Notes: a model not told the origin generated them from the sequence alone. Positions 1 through 7,032 are shown, counted from the stretch's first letter. The stretch: DNA of 12,766 nt from UBA1422 sp041752735 (GCA_041752735.1 JBGSVW010000023.1:1-12766); one strand, 5' to 3'. Translations and numbers: made by a program.

Positions 1-271
1 CTTACGAGGCGAAAGAATGTACGAATTTGCTGACAAGTTTTTCAACATCGCTCTTCCCAGAGTGAGAGACTTCAAAGGCGTGAGCAAAAATGCATTTGAT
101 GGACGTGGAAACTATTCCATGGGCATCAAAGAACAATTAATATTCCCCGAAATCCATTACGACAAGGTCGAAATGGTGAAGGGCATGAACATTGTATTTA
201 CAACGACGGCAAAAACAGACGAAGAAGCCTTTGCATTGCTGCAGCTTCTAGGTCTGCCGTTTGAGAAGTAG
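1..271 (+). CDS. rplE: 50S ribosomal protein L5 (uL5), 3' part
   Basis: This is the C-terminal half of ribosomal protein L5, which binds 5S rRNA and helps form the central protuberance of the large subunit. The reading frame is open from base 2 of the window, so the gene begins upstream and only about 89 residues are visible. The visible protein shows hallmark L5 blocks: LRGERMYEF, NIALPRVRDFKGV, FDGRGNYSMGIKEQLIFPEI and a final TTAKTDEEAFALLQLLGLPF. The internal ATG at 17 is not the start, because the L5 match continues upstream of it. The next gene, rpsN, follows after 9 bases, as in the standard spc gene order (rplE-rpsN-rpsH-rplF). The protein and context agree, so identification is firm; only the missing 5' end is unknown. 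Confidence 0.98.
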   Translation, partial: LRGERMYEFADKFFNIALPRVRDFKGVSKNAFDGRGNYSMGIKEQLIFPEIHYDKVEMVKGMNIVFTTTAKTDEEAFALLQLLGLPFEK

Positions 272-280
272 GAGGGAACA

Positions 281-466
281 ATGGCTAAAACATCTCTTAA
301 AGTAAGACAACAGAGAAAACCCAAGTTTCCGACCAGAGCATACACCAGATGCAAGATCTGCGGAAGACCCCATGCTGTTCTCAAGAAGTATGGCATTTGC
401 CGTATTTGTTTCAGAGAACTGGCCTACAAGGGCGAGATTCCCGGAGTCAAAAAAGCAAGCTGGTAA
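281..466 (+). CDS. rpsN: 30S ribosomal protein S14, zinc-binding type (uS14, type Z)
   Basis: S14 sits in the head of the small subunit near the A site. At 61 residues this is the short zinc-binding form, not the roughly 90-100 residue zinc-free form. Two CxxC pairs are visible at C24/C27 and C40/C43, in the context TRCKICGRP and GICRICFREL, which together form one zinc knuckle. The C-terminal motif ending GVKKASW is typical of the family. The ATG at 281 has an AGGAGGG ribosome binding site at 270-276 that overlaps the rplE stop codon, so translation is probably coupled. In some Firmicutes a second, zinc-free S14 is encoded elsewhere under zinc control; nothing here tells whether that is so in this organism. 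Confidence 0.98.
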   Translation: MAKTSLKVRQQRKPKFPTRAYTRCKICGRPHAVLKKYGICRICFRELAYKGEIPGVKKASW

Positions 467-506
467 GCCGACTGTTGTCGAAGAAGCGAGTTAAGGAAAT
501 TTACTA

Positions 507-524
507 AGTTGCCTTCGGGCAAAA
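507..524 (+). promoter_or_regulatory. UUCG-tetraloop hairpin in the rpsN-rpsH gap
   Basis: Bases 509-513 (TTGCC) pair with 518-522 (GGCAA) around a C(UUCG)G tetraloop at 514-517, and two or three more pairs are possible if two A residues bulge out of the 3' arm. The hairpin ends about ten bases before the AGGAAGGAG ribosome binding site of rpsH. No T-run follows, so it is not an intrinsic terminator. It could stabilise or pause the mRNA, or be a protein-binding site controlling rpsH. The structure is seen in the sequence; any function is inference. Confidence 0.45.
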
Positions 525-550
525 CTGGTAGAGGAAGGAGAAATACAGAT

Positions 551-949
551 ATGACAATGACAGATCCAATAGCAGATATGCTTACTAGAATCAGAAATGC
601 CAATACTGTACGTCATGAAACGGTTGACATTCCGGCTTCAAAAATCAAGAAGTCAATAGCAGGAATTCTCACCGAAGAAGGTTACATTAAAGGATTTGAT
701 GTGATAGAGGACGACAAGCAGGGAACCATTCATGTCAAAATGAAATATGGACCCAACAACGAAAAAGTAATCACTGGAATTAAAAAAATCTCTAAGCCGG
801 GCCTTAAGGTGTATGCCAAGGCCAACGAAGTTCCTAAAGTTCTTGGTGGACTGGGTATCGCGATTATTTCCACTTCAAATGGAGTAATCAGTGACAAAGA
901 AGCCAGAAAATTAGGTGTTGGCGGCGAAGTGATTTGTTACGTATGGTAG
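551..949 (+). CDS. rpsH: 30S ribosomal protein S8 (uS8)
   Basis: S8 binds the central domain of 16S rRNA early in small-subunit assembly, and in E. coli it also represses the spc operon. The 132-residue product opens with the family motif DPIADMLTRIRNAN and ends with the signature region STSNGVISDKEARKLGVGGE followed by CYVW. I chose the ATG at 551 because AGGAAGGAG at 532-540 lies about ten bases upstream and because it gives the usual length; the next ATG at 557 would be too far from that site. An in-frame TTG at 509 would add 14 residues with no family similarity and would run through the UUCG hairpin. The gap of 84 bases before this gene is unusually long for the cluster. Confidence 0.97.
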   Translation: MTMTDPIADMLTRIRNANTVRHETVDIPASKIKKSIAGILTEEGYIKGFDVIEDDKQGTIHVKMKYGPNNEKVITGIKKISKPGLKVYAKANEVPKVLGGLGIAIISTSNGVISDKEARKLGVGGEVICYVW

Positions 950-961
950 GAGGACAAACAA

Positions 962-1510
962 ATGTCAAGAATAGGTAGACAACCTGTTGCGCTTCCTGCC
1001 GGAGTAGAAGTCCTTGTGGACGATAACAATCTGGTTGTTGTCAAAGGACCTCGAGGCGAACTGCAACAGCAGATTAGCAAACTTATTAAAATTGAGCAAG
1101 AAGATGGTACATTGACCGTTTCCAGAAGCTGTGATGCAAAAGCAGACAGATGTCAGCATGGATTGGCCAGAACATTAATTGCAAACATGGTCGAAGGCGT
1201 CACCAACGGTTTCCAAAAGAAACTGGAATTGGTCGGTGTTGGATACAAAGCAGATAAAAGCGGCAAAAAACTAACGCTGAATCTGGGTTACTCCCACCCG
1301 GTCATCATGGAAGACCCTGAAGGCATCACTGTGGAAGTCCCCGAACCCACCAAAATTACGGTGAAGGGCAACAGCAAAGAACTGGTTGGCAACTATGCTG
1401 CCGACATTCGCGCATGGAGAAAACCGGAGCCTTACAAGGGCAAGGGCATTCGATATGAAGGCGAAAAAGTTCGCAAAAAAGAAGGAAAATCCGGGGTAAA
1501 AGGTAAATAA
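962..1510 (+). CDS. rplF: 50S ribosomal protein L6 (uL6)
   Basis: L6 binds 23S rRNA near the sarcin-ricin loop and the factor-binding site of the large subunit. The 182-residue protein begins MSRIGRQPVALPAGVEV, the classic start of L6, and has the two related beta domains of the family; the C-terminal signature PEPYKGKGIRYEGE lies near residues 157-170. Length is slightly above the usual 178-180 because of a basic tail (VRKKEGKSGVKGK). The ribosome binding site AGGAGG at 948-953 begins within the rpsH stop codon, and only 12 bases separate the two genes. Nothing in the sequence is out of line with the family. Confidence 0.98.
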   Translation: MSRIGRQPVALPAGVEVLVDDNNLVVVKGPRGELQQQISKLIKIEQEDGTLTVSRSCDAKADRCQHGLARTLIANMVEGVTNGFQKKLELVGVGYKADKSGKKLTLNLGYSHPVIMEDPEGITVEVPEPTKITVKGNSKELVGNYAADIRAWRKPEPYKGKGIRYEGEKVRKKEGKSGVKGK

Positions 1511-1527
1511 GAAAGGAGTGAACGAAA

Positions 1528-1893
1528 ATGGCTAAAGAAAGCAGAAACGATCGGCGTGTTGTAAGACACGAAAGAGTCAGGAAAACATTGCAAGGCACTC
1601 CTGAAAGACCCAGACTTTGCGTTTATAGAAGCAACAAGAACATCTTTGTTCAATTGATTGACGATGTAAACGGTGTCACGCTGGCAGCAGCATCCTCACT
1701 GGACAAGGAATTGAAAGGTGAAGCAGGATACGGCGGCAACAAAGAGGCAGCCAAAAAAGTCGGAGAAGCTATTGCGAAGCGAGCGATTGACAAGGGTTTT
1801 GAAACTGTCGTCTTTGACAGAGGCGGATTCATCTACCATGGAAGAGTCAAAGAACTGGCAGACGGCGCACGTGAAGCCGGATTAAAATTCTAA
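1528..1893 (+). CDS. rplR: 50S ribosomal protein L18 (uL18)
   Basis: L18 binds 5S rRNA together with L5 and attaches it to the large subunit. The product has 121 residues, matching the usual length of about 120. A basic N-terminal arm (residues 1-30, rich in Arg and Lys) precedes the conserved RPRLCVYRSNKNIFVQLIDD block, and the C-terminus has the typical VVFDRGGFIYHGRVKELADGAREAGL signature region. AAAGGAG at 1512-1518 lies ten bases before the ATG at 1528. It stands between rplF and rpsE as in most bacterial spc clusters. Confidence 0.98.
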   Translation: MAKESRNDRRVVRHERVRKTLQGTPERPRLCVYRSNKNIFVQLIDDVNGVTLAAASSLDKELKGEAGYGGNKEAAKKVGEAIAKRAIDKGFETVVFDRGGFIYHGRVKELADGAREAGLKF

Positions 1894-1907
1894 CAGGAGG
1901 AAGCGTA

Positions 1908-2411
1908 ATGCGAAATAGAATTGATGCATCCAAGCTGGAATTAAAAGAGACCATCGTGAATATCAGACGTGTTGCCAAAACCGTAAAAGGCGGAAGAAAC
2001 ATGAGATTCAGCGTGACGGTCGTTGTCGGAGACGGCGAAGGTCACGTAGGCGTTGGACTTGGAAAGGCTCAGGAAATTCCTGAAGCCGTAAGAAAAGCAA
2101 CAGAAGATGCAAAGAAAAACTTGATATACGTTCCTACGGTAGGAACCACCATTCCTCATAGAAGCCTCGGAATCTTTGGCGCAGGAAGAGTACTACTCAT
2201 GCCCGCCAGACAAGGTACCGGCGTGATTGCAGGATCTTCGGTACGTACCGTGCTGGAAGCTGCAGGCGTGAAGGATGTCAGAGCTAAATCCATCGGCTCT
2301 AACAATACCGGTAACATGGCGTACGCGACCATCGAAGGACTCAGCACACTGATGACTGTTGAACAGGTCGGCAAGCTGAGAGGCAAAACCAGAGAAGAAA
2401 TCTTAGGATAG
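1908..2411 (+). CDS. rpsE: 30S ribosomal protein S5 (uS5)
   Basis: S5 lies on the solvent side of the small subunit near the mRNA entry site and influences decoding accuracy. The 167-residue protein shows the N-terminal double-stranded-RNA-binding-like domain (about residues 12-75, with KGGRNMRFS and VVVGDGEGHVGVGLGKA) and the C-terminal domain with TIPHRSLG and RQGTGVIAG. The loop at residues 24-33 corresponds to the region where spectinomycin-resistance changes are known in other bacteria. In the C-terminal domain GSSVRT (109-114) and the stretch SNNTGNMAYATIEG (131-144) differ from the forms I most often recall (GGxxRx, and an Arg before AT). These look like lineage differences, not damage. 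CAGGAGG at 1894-1900 supports the ATG at 1908. Confidence 0.98.
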   Translation: MRNRIDASKLELKETIVNIRRVAKTVKGGRNMRFSVTVVVGDGEGHVGVGLGKAQEIPEAVRKATEDAKKNLIYVPTVGTTIPHRSLGIFGAGRVLLMPARQGTGVIAGSSVRTVLEAAGVKDVRAKSIGSNNTGNMAYATIEGLSTLMTVEQVGKLRGKTREEILG

Positions 2412-2424
2412 GAGGAACCGCATA

Positions 2425-2607
2425 ATGACTAAAATGGTAAAAGTAACATTGACGAAAAGCATCATCGGCGCAACTCCCAGACAAAGAAAAGTTGTGGAAG
2501 CCTTGGGACTAAGGAAGATGCACCAGTCAGTCGTATTGGTGGACAGCCCTGTAACTAGAGGAGCTGTCACTAAGGTTGAACATCTTCTAACGCTTGAAGA
2601 GCTATAG
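2425..2607 (+). CDS. rpmD: 50S ribosomal protein L30 (uL30)
   Basis: L30 is a small protein on the surface of the large subunit. At 60 residues this fits the family length. The visible signature is VKVTLTKSIIGATPRQRKV followed by ALGLRKMHQSVVLVDSP and RGAVTKVEHLL, which is the complete L30 fold. An AGGAGG at 2411-2416 overlaps the end of rpsE and lies eight bases before the ATG at 2425. A second ATG at 2434 would be less well spaced. The position between rpsE and rplO is the expected one. Confidence 0.97.
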   Translation: MTKMVKVTLTKSIIGATPRQRKVVEALGLRKMHQSVVLVDSPVTRGAVTKVEHLLTLEEL

Positions 2608-2625
2608 AAAGGGAGGTGCGAAATT

Positions 2626-3066
2626 ATGAAACTGCATGAATTAAGAGCAGTAGCAGGAGCCACCAAAAACCGCAAAAGACGAGGTCGTGGTACCGCATCC
2701 GGTCAGGGTAAAACCGGCGGAAGAGGTATGAACGGACAGAACTCCAGAAGCGGCGGCGGCACAAGACTGGGCTTTGAAGGCGGTCAGATGCCACTTTACA
2801 GAAGAACCCCCAAAAGAGGGTTTACCAATATTTGGGCAAAAGAATTTGCTGAAGTAAATGTGGACGATTTGAATCGATTCGAAAGCGGCACAGTTGTAAC
2901 TCCTGAATTGCTGCGGGAAAAAGGACTTGTCAAACAGGTTAAAGACGGCGTTAAAATTCTTGGCGAGGGAACACTCGAAAAGAAAATCACCGTACAGGCC
3001 CAGAGATTTAGCAAGTCTGCAATCGAAAAAATTGAATCTGCCGGAGGAAAGGCAGAGGTGATCTAA
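2626..3066 (+). CDS. rplO: 50S ribosomal protein L15 (uL15)
   Basis: L15 threads through 23S rRNA and takes part in late large-subunit assembly. The 146-residue protein has the family pattern: an N-terminal MKLHELRAVAGATK, a long Gly/Arg-rich extended arm (about residues 15-55, with GRGTASGQGKTGGRG), GFEGGQMPLYRRTPKRGF, and a folded C-terminal domain ending in IEKIESAGGKAEVI. GGGAGGT at 2611-2617 lies eight bases before the ATG. Only one base separates its stop codon from the secY start, and the secY ribosome binding site is inside the last codons of rplO, so the two are very likely translated in a coupled way. Confidence 0.98.
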   Translation: MKLHELRAVAGATKNRKRRGRGTASGQGKTGGRGMNGQNSRSGGGTRLGFEGGQMPLYRRTPKRGFTNIWAKEFAEVNVDDLNRFESGTVVTPELLREKGLVKQVKDGVKILGEGTLEKKITVQAQRFSKSAIEKIESAGGKAEVI

Positions 3067-3067
3067 T

Positions 3068-4351
3068 ATGGATATGCTGAGAACCATTGCAAAGGCTTGG
3101 AAAATAGCCGATATCAGGAAGAAGATAATTTTCACACTCCTGATGCTCGTCGTTTTCAGAATTGGATCCAACATCCCGGTGCCGGGAATTGACCGAGAAA
3201 TCTTGAACCAGGCATTCCAGGGTGACACAGGACTGTTGGAACTGTTTGACTTGTTTTCAGGCGGTGCATTTAGCAATATGACAATATTCGCTTTGAGCAT
3301 CACCCCCTACATCACAGCCTCAATCATTTTCCAGCTGTTGACCATTGCCTTTGAGCCACTGCAGCGTATTGCAAAAGATGGCACAGAAGGAAGAAAGAAA
3401 ATTACCCAGTGGACCAGATACCTGACTGTTGTTCTGGCATTTATCCAGGCCATCGGTGTATCGGTTGGCATGTTTAGGCAAGCACTGGTAAGCACTGACT
3501 TTTTCTCCATAGCTGTTATTGTTATCGTTTTATCCGCCGGCACCGCATTCCTAATGTGGCTGGGTGAGCAGATTAACGAAAACGGTATAGGCAACGGCAT
3601 CTCGCTGATTATATTTGGTGGTATTATCGCCAGATTGCCTAGCGGGATTCATACCACCTGGGTTAAATTCCAGGCCGGAGAAATAGGATTCATTACAATA
3701 GCAATCTTTGTAGTCTTTGCCATCATCGTCATTGTAGGCATCATCGAAGTACAGCAGGGACAAAGAAGAATACCGGTACAATACGCAAAAAGAGTGGTTG
3801 GAAGAAAAATGTATGGTGGTCAATCCACACACATTCCGCTAAAGGTCAACCAAGCAGGTGTAATCCCTGTAATATTTGCTCTTTCACTACTGCAATTTCC
3901 GTTAACCATTACGTACTTTGCAGGAGTCGATTCAGGGTTTACCCAGTGGATCGAAAAGTGGTTATCACCGGCTGCCTCACCTGGAGTATGGCTTTATGCT
4001 GTATTCAATATCGGGTTAATCATGTTTTTCACCTATTTCTATACCGCTGTTACCTTCAACCCCACTGACGTGGCTAACAACATGAAGAACAACGGTGGGT
4101 TCATTCCCGGCATACGTCCGGGTCGGACAACCATAGAATATTTGAACAAAGTGATGACAAGAATCACCTTTGTAGGCGCTATATTCCTGGCATTAGTTGC
4201 AACGTTGCCAACACTTGTTGGACAACTGACGCCTCTGGACGTAAGTTTTGGCGGAACGTCTCTGCTGATCGCAGTGGGTGTTGCCCTAGACACGATGAAA
4301 CAATTGGAACAACAGATGGTGATGAGAAACTACCAGGGTTTTCTGAAATAA
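3068..4351 (+). CDS. secY: Protein translocase subunit SecY
   Basis: SecY is the pore-forming subunit of the SecYEG channel, which moves unfolded proteins across or into the cytoplasmic membrane. The 427-residue product has about ten hydrophobic segments, as expected (first at residues 19-33, others near 74-93, 117-136, 147-166, 177-190, 209-226, 264-283, 308-329, 366-386 and 397-407). The plug region GGAFSNMTIFALSITPYI (65-82), the cytosolic loop RRIPVQYAKR (233-242), and the SecA-contacting loop FIPGIRPGRTT (345-355, with the conserved Arg at 350) are all present. GAGGTGA at 3055-3061 inside rplO serves as its ribosome binding site. The gene lies between rplO and adk, its normal place. No anomalies are visible. 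Confidence 0.98.
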   Translation: MDMLRTIAKAWKIADIRKKIIFTLLMLVVFRIGSNIPVPGIDREILNQAFQGDTGLLELFDLFSGGAFSNMTIFALSITPYITASIIFQLLTIAFEPLQRIAKDGTEGRKKITQWTRYLTVVLAFIQAIGVSVGMFRQALVSTDFFSIAVIVIVLSAGTAFLMWLGEQINENGIGNGISLIIFGGIIARLPSGIHTTWVKFQAGEIGFITIAIFVVFAIIVIVGIIEVQQGQRRIPVQYAKRVVGRKMYGGQSTHIPLKVNQAGVIPVIFALSLLQFPLTITYFAGVDSGFTQWIEKWLSPAASPGVWLYAVFNIGLIMFFTYFYTAVTFNPTDVANNMKNNGGFIPGIRPGRTTIEYLNKVMTRITFVGAIFLALVATLPTLVGQLTPLDVSFGGTSLLIAVGVALDTMKQLEQQMVMRNYQGFLK

Positions 4352-4367
4352 AAAAGGGAGACTTTCG

Positions 4368-5009
4368 ATGAACTTAATTTTATTAGGCCCACCGGGAGCT
4401 GGCAAAGGAACGCAAGCTGCTAAAATAACCGAAAAATATAACATCCCACAAATATCCACGGGAGACATTTTTCGAGACAACATTAAAAGCGGAACAGATT
4501 TGGGACAACAGGCACAGGATTACATGAATCGAGGGGAACTGGTACCGGATTTTCTGGTTATTGCCATTGCCCTCAAACGGCTAGATGAACCTGATTGTGA
4601 AAATGGATTCCTGTTTGATGGTTTCCCAAGAACCATTGAGCAGGCCATAGCGTTGGATGAATATCTGGCCAAACATCACAAAAAGATTGACCATGTGCTG
4701 TATGTCTTTGCAGAACCAGAGCTGATTATGAAACGGATGGCCGGACGGGTCGTTTGCCGGAATTGCGGAGCCAGCTACCATATCGTAACATTGCCTCCTA
4801 AAAAGGAAGGTATTTGTGACCTGTGTGGTGGAGAACTGTTCCACAGGGAAGACGACAAACCGGAAACCGTCAAAAACAGAATGGAAGTTTATCAAGCACA
4901 GACCCGCCCACTCATTGAGTATTACAAAGAAGCGGGAACGCTGGTCCCTCTGGATGGAATTCAGGACGTTGACGTACTGTTTGCCCAGATCGAGGAACTT
5001 CTGAGGTGA
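4368..5009 (+). CDS. adk: Adenylate kinase with zinc-binding lid
   Basis: Adenylate kinase interconverts ATP plus AMP with two ADP in the cytoplasm. The 213-residue protein has the P-loop GPPGAGKGT (residues 7-15), the AMP-binding segment STGDIFR (30-36), and the DGFPRT motif (84-89). The lid domain carries two CxxC pairs, C130/C133 and C150/C153, the four-cysteine zinc site common in Gram-positive adenylate kinases and absent from the E. coli enzyme. GGGAG at about 4356-4360 lies upstream of the ATG, 16 bases after secY. Its stop codon lies inside the ribosome binding site of map. The family assignment is certain; zinc binding is inferred from the cysteines. Confidence 0.98.
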   Translation: MNLILLGPPGAGKGTQAAKITEKYNIPQISTGDIFRDNIKSGTDLGQQAQDYMNRGELVPDFLVIAIALKRLDEPDCENGFLFDGFPRTIEQAIALDEYLAKHHKKIDHVLYVFAEPELIMKRMAGRVVCRNCGASYHIVTLPPKKEGICDLCGGELFHREDDKPETVKNRMEVYQAQTRPLIEYYKEAGTLVPLDGIQDVDVLFAQIEELLR

Positions 5010-5013
5010 GAGC

Positions 5014-5769
5014 ATGATCATTATCAAGTCAGAACAGGAAATTGTCACGATGCGTCAGTCAGGCAAGGTGACGGGCAGGATTTTAAGCGAGCTGGATGAC
5101 TTTATTCGACCGGGCATCTCAACCGGAGCAATTGATGAATTCGTCAGTGAAATCATCCGCAAAAGCGGAATGACTCCCAGTTTTCTGGGATACAACGGCT
5201 ACCCAGCCAGCATCTGCGCCTCTATCAACTCAGAGGTAGTGCACGGCATTCCTTCTTCAAAGAGGATTCTCCATGAAGGAGATATCATCAGTGTGGATGT
5301 GGGATGTACCCATAAAGGGTATGTCACCGATGCAGCACGAACCTATGCAGTAGGAAACATTTCGGCGGATGCGCAGCAAATTATGGATGCGGCAAAAGAC
5401 AGCTTTTTCGAGGGACTGAAATTTTGCAAGCTGGGGCATAGACTATCAGACATTTCTTATGCAATCCAGACGAAGGCAGAAAGCGAAGGCTTTTCGGTCA
5501 TCAGGGATTTAGTGGGGCATGGTGTTGGTAGGAATATGCACGAAGAGCCGCAAATTCCAAATTATGGACAACCAGGCAGAGGACCAAGACTTGCGAAAGG
5601 AATGGTATTCGCCATTGAACCCATGATTGCCCAGGGAACTTACGAAATTGTGACAGCCGCGGATAACTGGACTTTGTCCATGGCGGACGGAAAATTATCT
5701 GCACATTATGAGAATACTGTTGTGATTACCGAAGGTGAGCCTGAATTGCTTACCCTACAAGAGAGGTGA
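5014..5769 (+). CDS. map: Methionine aminopeptidase, type I
   Basis: This enzyme removes the initiator methionine from new proteins. The 251-residue length matches the type Ia form with no N-terminal extension. The five metal ligands of the pita-bread fold can be placed: D95 (ISVDVG), D106 (VTDAA), H169 (VGHGVG), E202 (FAIEP) and E233 (HYENT). H77 in VVHGIP corresponds to the substrate-contacting histidine. GAGGTGAG at 5003-5010 overlaps the adk stop codon and serves the ATG at 5014, and only four bases separate the genes. The gene ends five bases before infA, so the tail of the cluster is tightly coupled. No missing key residues. Confidence 0.98.
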   Translation: MIIIKSEQEIVTMRQSGKVTGRILSELDDFIRPGISTGAIDEFVSEIIRKSGMTPSFLGYNGYPASICASINSEVVHGIPSSKRILHEGDIISVDVGCTHKGYVTDAARTYAVGNISADAQQIMDAAKDSFFEGLKFCKLGHRLSDISYAIQTKAESEGFSVIRDLVGHGVGRNMHEEPQIPNYGQPGRGPRLAKGMVFAIEPMIAQGTYEIVTAADNWTLSMADGKLSAHYENTVVITEGEPELLTLQER

Positions 5770-5774
5770 ATGTG

Positions 5775-5993
5775 ATGGCCAAAAAAGATCTAATCGAAGC
5801 GGAAGGCGTAGTAATTGACGCACAACCCAATGCAGTGTTTGTTGTGAAACTGGAAACAGGGCATCAAGTATTGGCCCACGTTTCCGGCAAAATAAGAATG
5901 AATTTCATCAGGATTTTACCCGGTGACAGAGTAAAGGTGGAGCTATCCCCTTACGATCTGACCCGCGGAAGAATAACCTGGAGAGACAAGTAA
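5775..5993 (+). CDS. infA: Translation initiation factor IF-1
   Basis: IF-1 binds the small-subunit A site during initiation and assists IF-2 and IF-3. The product is exactly 72 residues, the usual length, and is a single OB fold with MAKKDLIEAEG at the start, VKLETGHQVLAHVSGKIRMNFIRILPGDRV in the middle and PYDLTRGRITWR at the end. I chose the ATG at 5775 and not the upstream in-frame GTG at 5766: AGAGGTG at 5762-5768 is six bases before 5775 and would overlap the GTG. The ribosome binding site lies across the map stop codon. In many Clostridia a KOW-domain gene is found between map and infA; it is absent here. Confidence 0.98.
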   Translation: MAKKDLIEAEGVVIDAQPNAVFVVKLETGHQVLAHVSGKIRMNFIRILPGDRVKVELSPYDLTRGRITWRDK

Positions 5994-6007
5994 GGAGGTT
6001 ACACAAG

Positions 6008-6121
6008 ATGAAAGTAAGATCATCCGTAAAACCTATGTGTGAAAAGTGCAAAATCATAAAGAGGAGCGGGAAAGTCATGGTAATCTGTGAAAATCCCAAG
6101 CACAAGCAGACACAAGGTTAA
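6008..6121 (+). CDS. rpmJ: 50S ribosomal protein L36, zinc-binding type (bL36)
   Basis: L36 is the smallest large-subunit protein and packs against 23S rRNA. This 37-codon gene encodes MKVRSSVKPMCEKCKIIKRS followed by GKVMVICENPKHKQTQG. The zinc ligands C11, C14, C27 and H32 are all present, so this is the zinc-binding form. AGGAGG at 5993-5998, overlapping the infA stop codon, lies nine bases before the ATG. Its TAA stop shares its last A with an ATG at 6121 that opens a possible 38-codon frame. L36 directly after infA and before rpsM is the standard order. Confidence 0.97.
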   Translation: MKVRSSVKPMCEKCKIIKRSGKVMVICENPKHKQTQG

Positions 6122-6237
6122 TGAAGTACGTTATTTGTTATCATAAAGAACATCCCGTTTATATTGCGTCCGGGTCGGTAAGGGCCAATGGTTGCGCGAC
6201 GGAAGATGGGAAGAGGAGGAAAGTATGGCTCGTATAG
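6121..6237 (+). CDS. Possible small ORF or leader between rpmJ and rpsM
   Basis: An ATG at 6121 overlaps the rpmJ stop codon (TAATG), a typical arrangement for translational coupling. It opens 38 codons (MKYVICYHKEHPVYIASGSV, then RANGCATEDGKRRKVWLV) and ends at a TAG at 6235-6237, 12 bases inside rpsM in another frame. I do not recognise the protein. There is only a weak AAGG upstream. It may be a true small gene, a coupling leader that carries ribosomes to rpsM, or a chance frame in a regulatory RNA leader. I lean towards chance or leader, because no known spc/alpha cluster gene fits here. Confidence 0.2.
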   Translation: MKYVICYHKEHPVYIASGSVRANGCATEDGKRRKVWLV

Positions 6238-6596
6238 CCGGAGTAGACTTACCAAGAGAGAAAAGGATAGAAATTGGCTTGACCTATATCTACGGTATCG
6301 GTCGTCCCAGTGCAATCGCTATTCTTGAAAAGGCAGGCGTTAGCCTTGATACCAGAGTCAAAGATTTGACCGAGGATCAAGCTGGTGCCATCAGAAAAAT
6401 CATTGAACAAGAATATGAAGTAGAAGGTGATCTTCGTCGGGAAGTTTCCATGAACATCAAAAGACTGATGGAAATTGGTTGCTACCGTGGAATCAGACAC
6501 CGAAGAGGCCTCCCAGTGAGAGGTCAAAAATCAAAAACCAACGCAAGAACCCGTAAGGGTCCCAAAAAGACCGTTGGCCGAAGCAAGAAGAAGTAG
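6225..6596 (+). CDS. rpsM: 30S ribosomal protein S13 (uS13)
   Basis: S13 lies in the head of the small subunit and contacts the large subunit and P-site tRNA. The 123-residue protein starts MARIAGVDLPREKRIEIGLTYIYGIG, includes a helix-two-turn-helix region, the signature CYRGIRHRRGLPVRGQ (86-101), and a basic tail rich in Lys and Arg that reaches the P site. I chose the ATG at 6225, which has AGAGGAGGA at 6212-6220, and not a TTG at 6192, whose product would have a non-family extension. The gap of about 103 bases before it is the longest in the cluster and may hold a control element for the following rpsM-rplQ genes. Confidence 0.98.
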   Translation: MARIAGVDLPREKRIEIGLTYIYGIGRPSAIAILEKAGVSLDTRVKDLTEDQAGAIRKIIEQEYEVEGDLRREVSMNIKRLMEIGCYRGIRHRRGLPVRGQKSKTNARTRKGPKKTVGRSKKK

Positions 6597-6613
6597 GAAG
6601 GAGGTAGAATAAA

Positions 6614-7012
6614 ATGGCAAAAGCTGTAAAAAAAGTAGTACGTAAAAAAAGACGAGAACGCAAGAATATTGAAAAAGGCCAGGCTCATATCCAATCTACC
6701 TTTAACAATACTCTTGTAACTCTTACAGACATGAGTGGCAACGCCTTGGCTTGGTCCAGCGCTGGGTCCCTTGGTTTCAAAGGATCAAGAAAATCCACAC
6801 CGTTTGCGGCTCAGATGGCTGCCGAACAAGCTGCAAAAGCAGCGATGGAAGATGGCCTGAAGACCGTAGAAGTGTATGTTAAAGGTCCCGGATCCGGTCG
6901 TGAAGCGGCGATTAGAGCCCTTCAGACAGCAGGATTGGATATTACCCTGATTAAGGATATTACACCAATTCCACATAACGGATGCAGACCCCCCAAGAGA
7001 AGAAGAGTCTAG
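6614..7012 (+). CDS. rpsK: 30S ribosomal protein S11 (uS11)
   Basis: S11 lies in the platform of the small subunit near the mRNA exit channel. The 132-residue product has a basic N-terminal arm (KKVVRKKRRERKNIEKG), the conserved AHIQSTFNNTLVTLTD, WSSAGSLGFKGSRKSTPFAAQ, and the C-terminal signature VKGPGSGREAAIRALQTAGL through HNGCRPPKRRRV. A long ribosome binding site, AGGAAGGAGGT at 6596-6606, lies before the ATG and begins in the rpsM stop codon. It shares the usual order rpsM-rpsK-rpsD. Confidence 0.98.
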   Translation: MAKAVKKVVRKKRRERKNIEKGQAHIQSTFNNTLVTLTDMSGNALAWSSAGSLGFKGSRKSTPFAAQMAAEQAAKAAMEDGLKTVEVYVKGPGSGREAAIRALQTAGLDITLIKDITPIPHNGCRPPKRRRV

Positions 7013-7032
7013 TGAAAGGAGGAAGAAATTAA

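Noticed and set aside
509..550. TTG start for rpsH, giving a 14-residue extension
   Set aside because: The extension has no family similarity, runs through the hairpin and ribosome binding site, and the ATG at 551 has a good site and gives the normal length.
2641..3303. Long minus-strand open frame of 220 codons across rplO and secY
   Set aside because: It lies opposite two firmly identified genes, has no ribosome binding site or family motifs, and its composition is that of a shadow frame.
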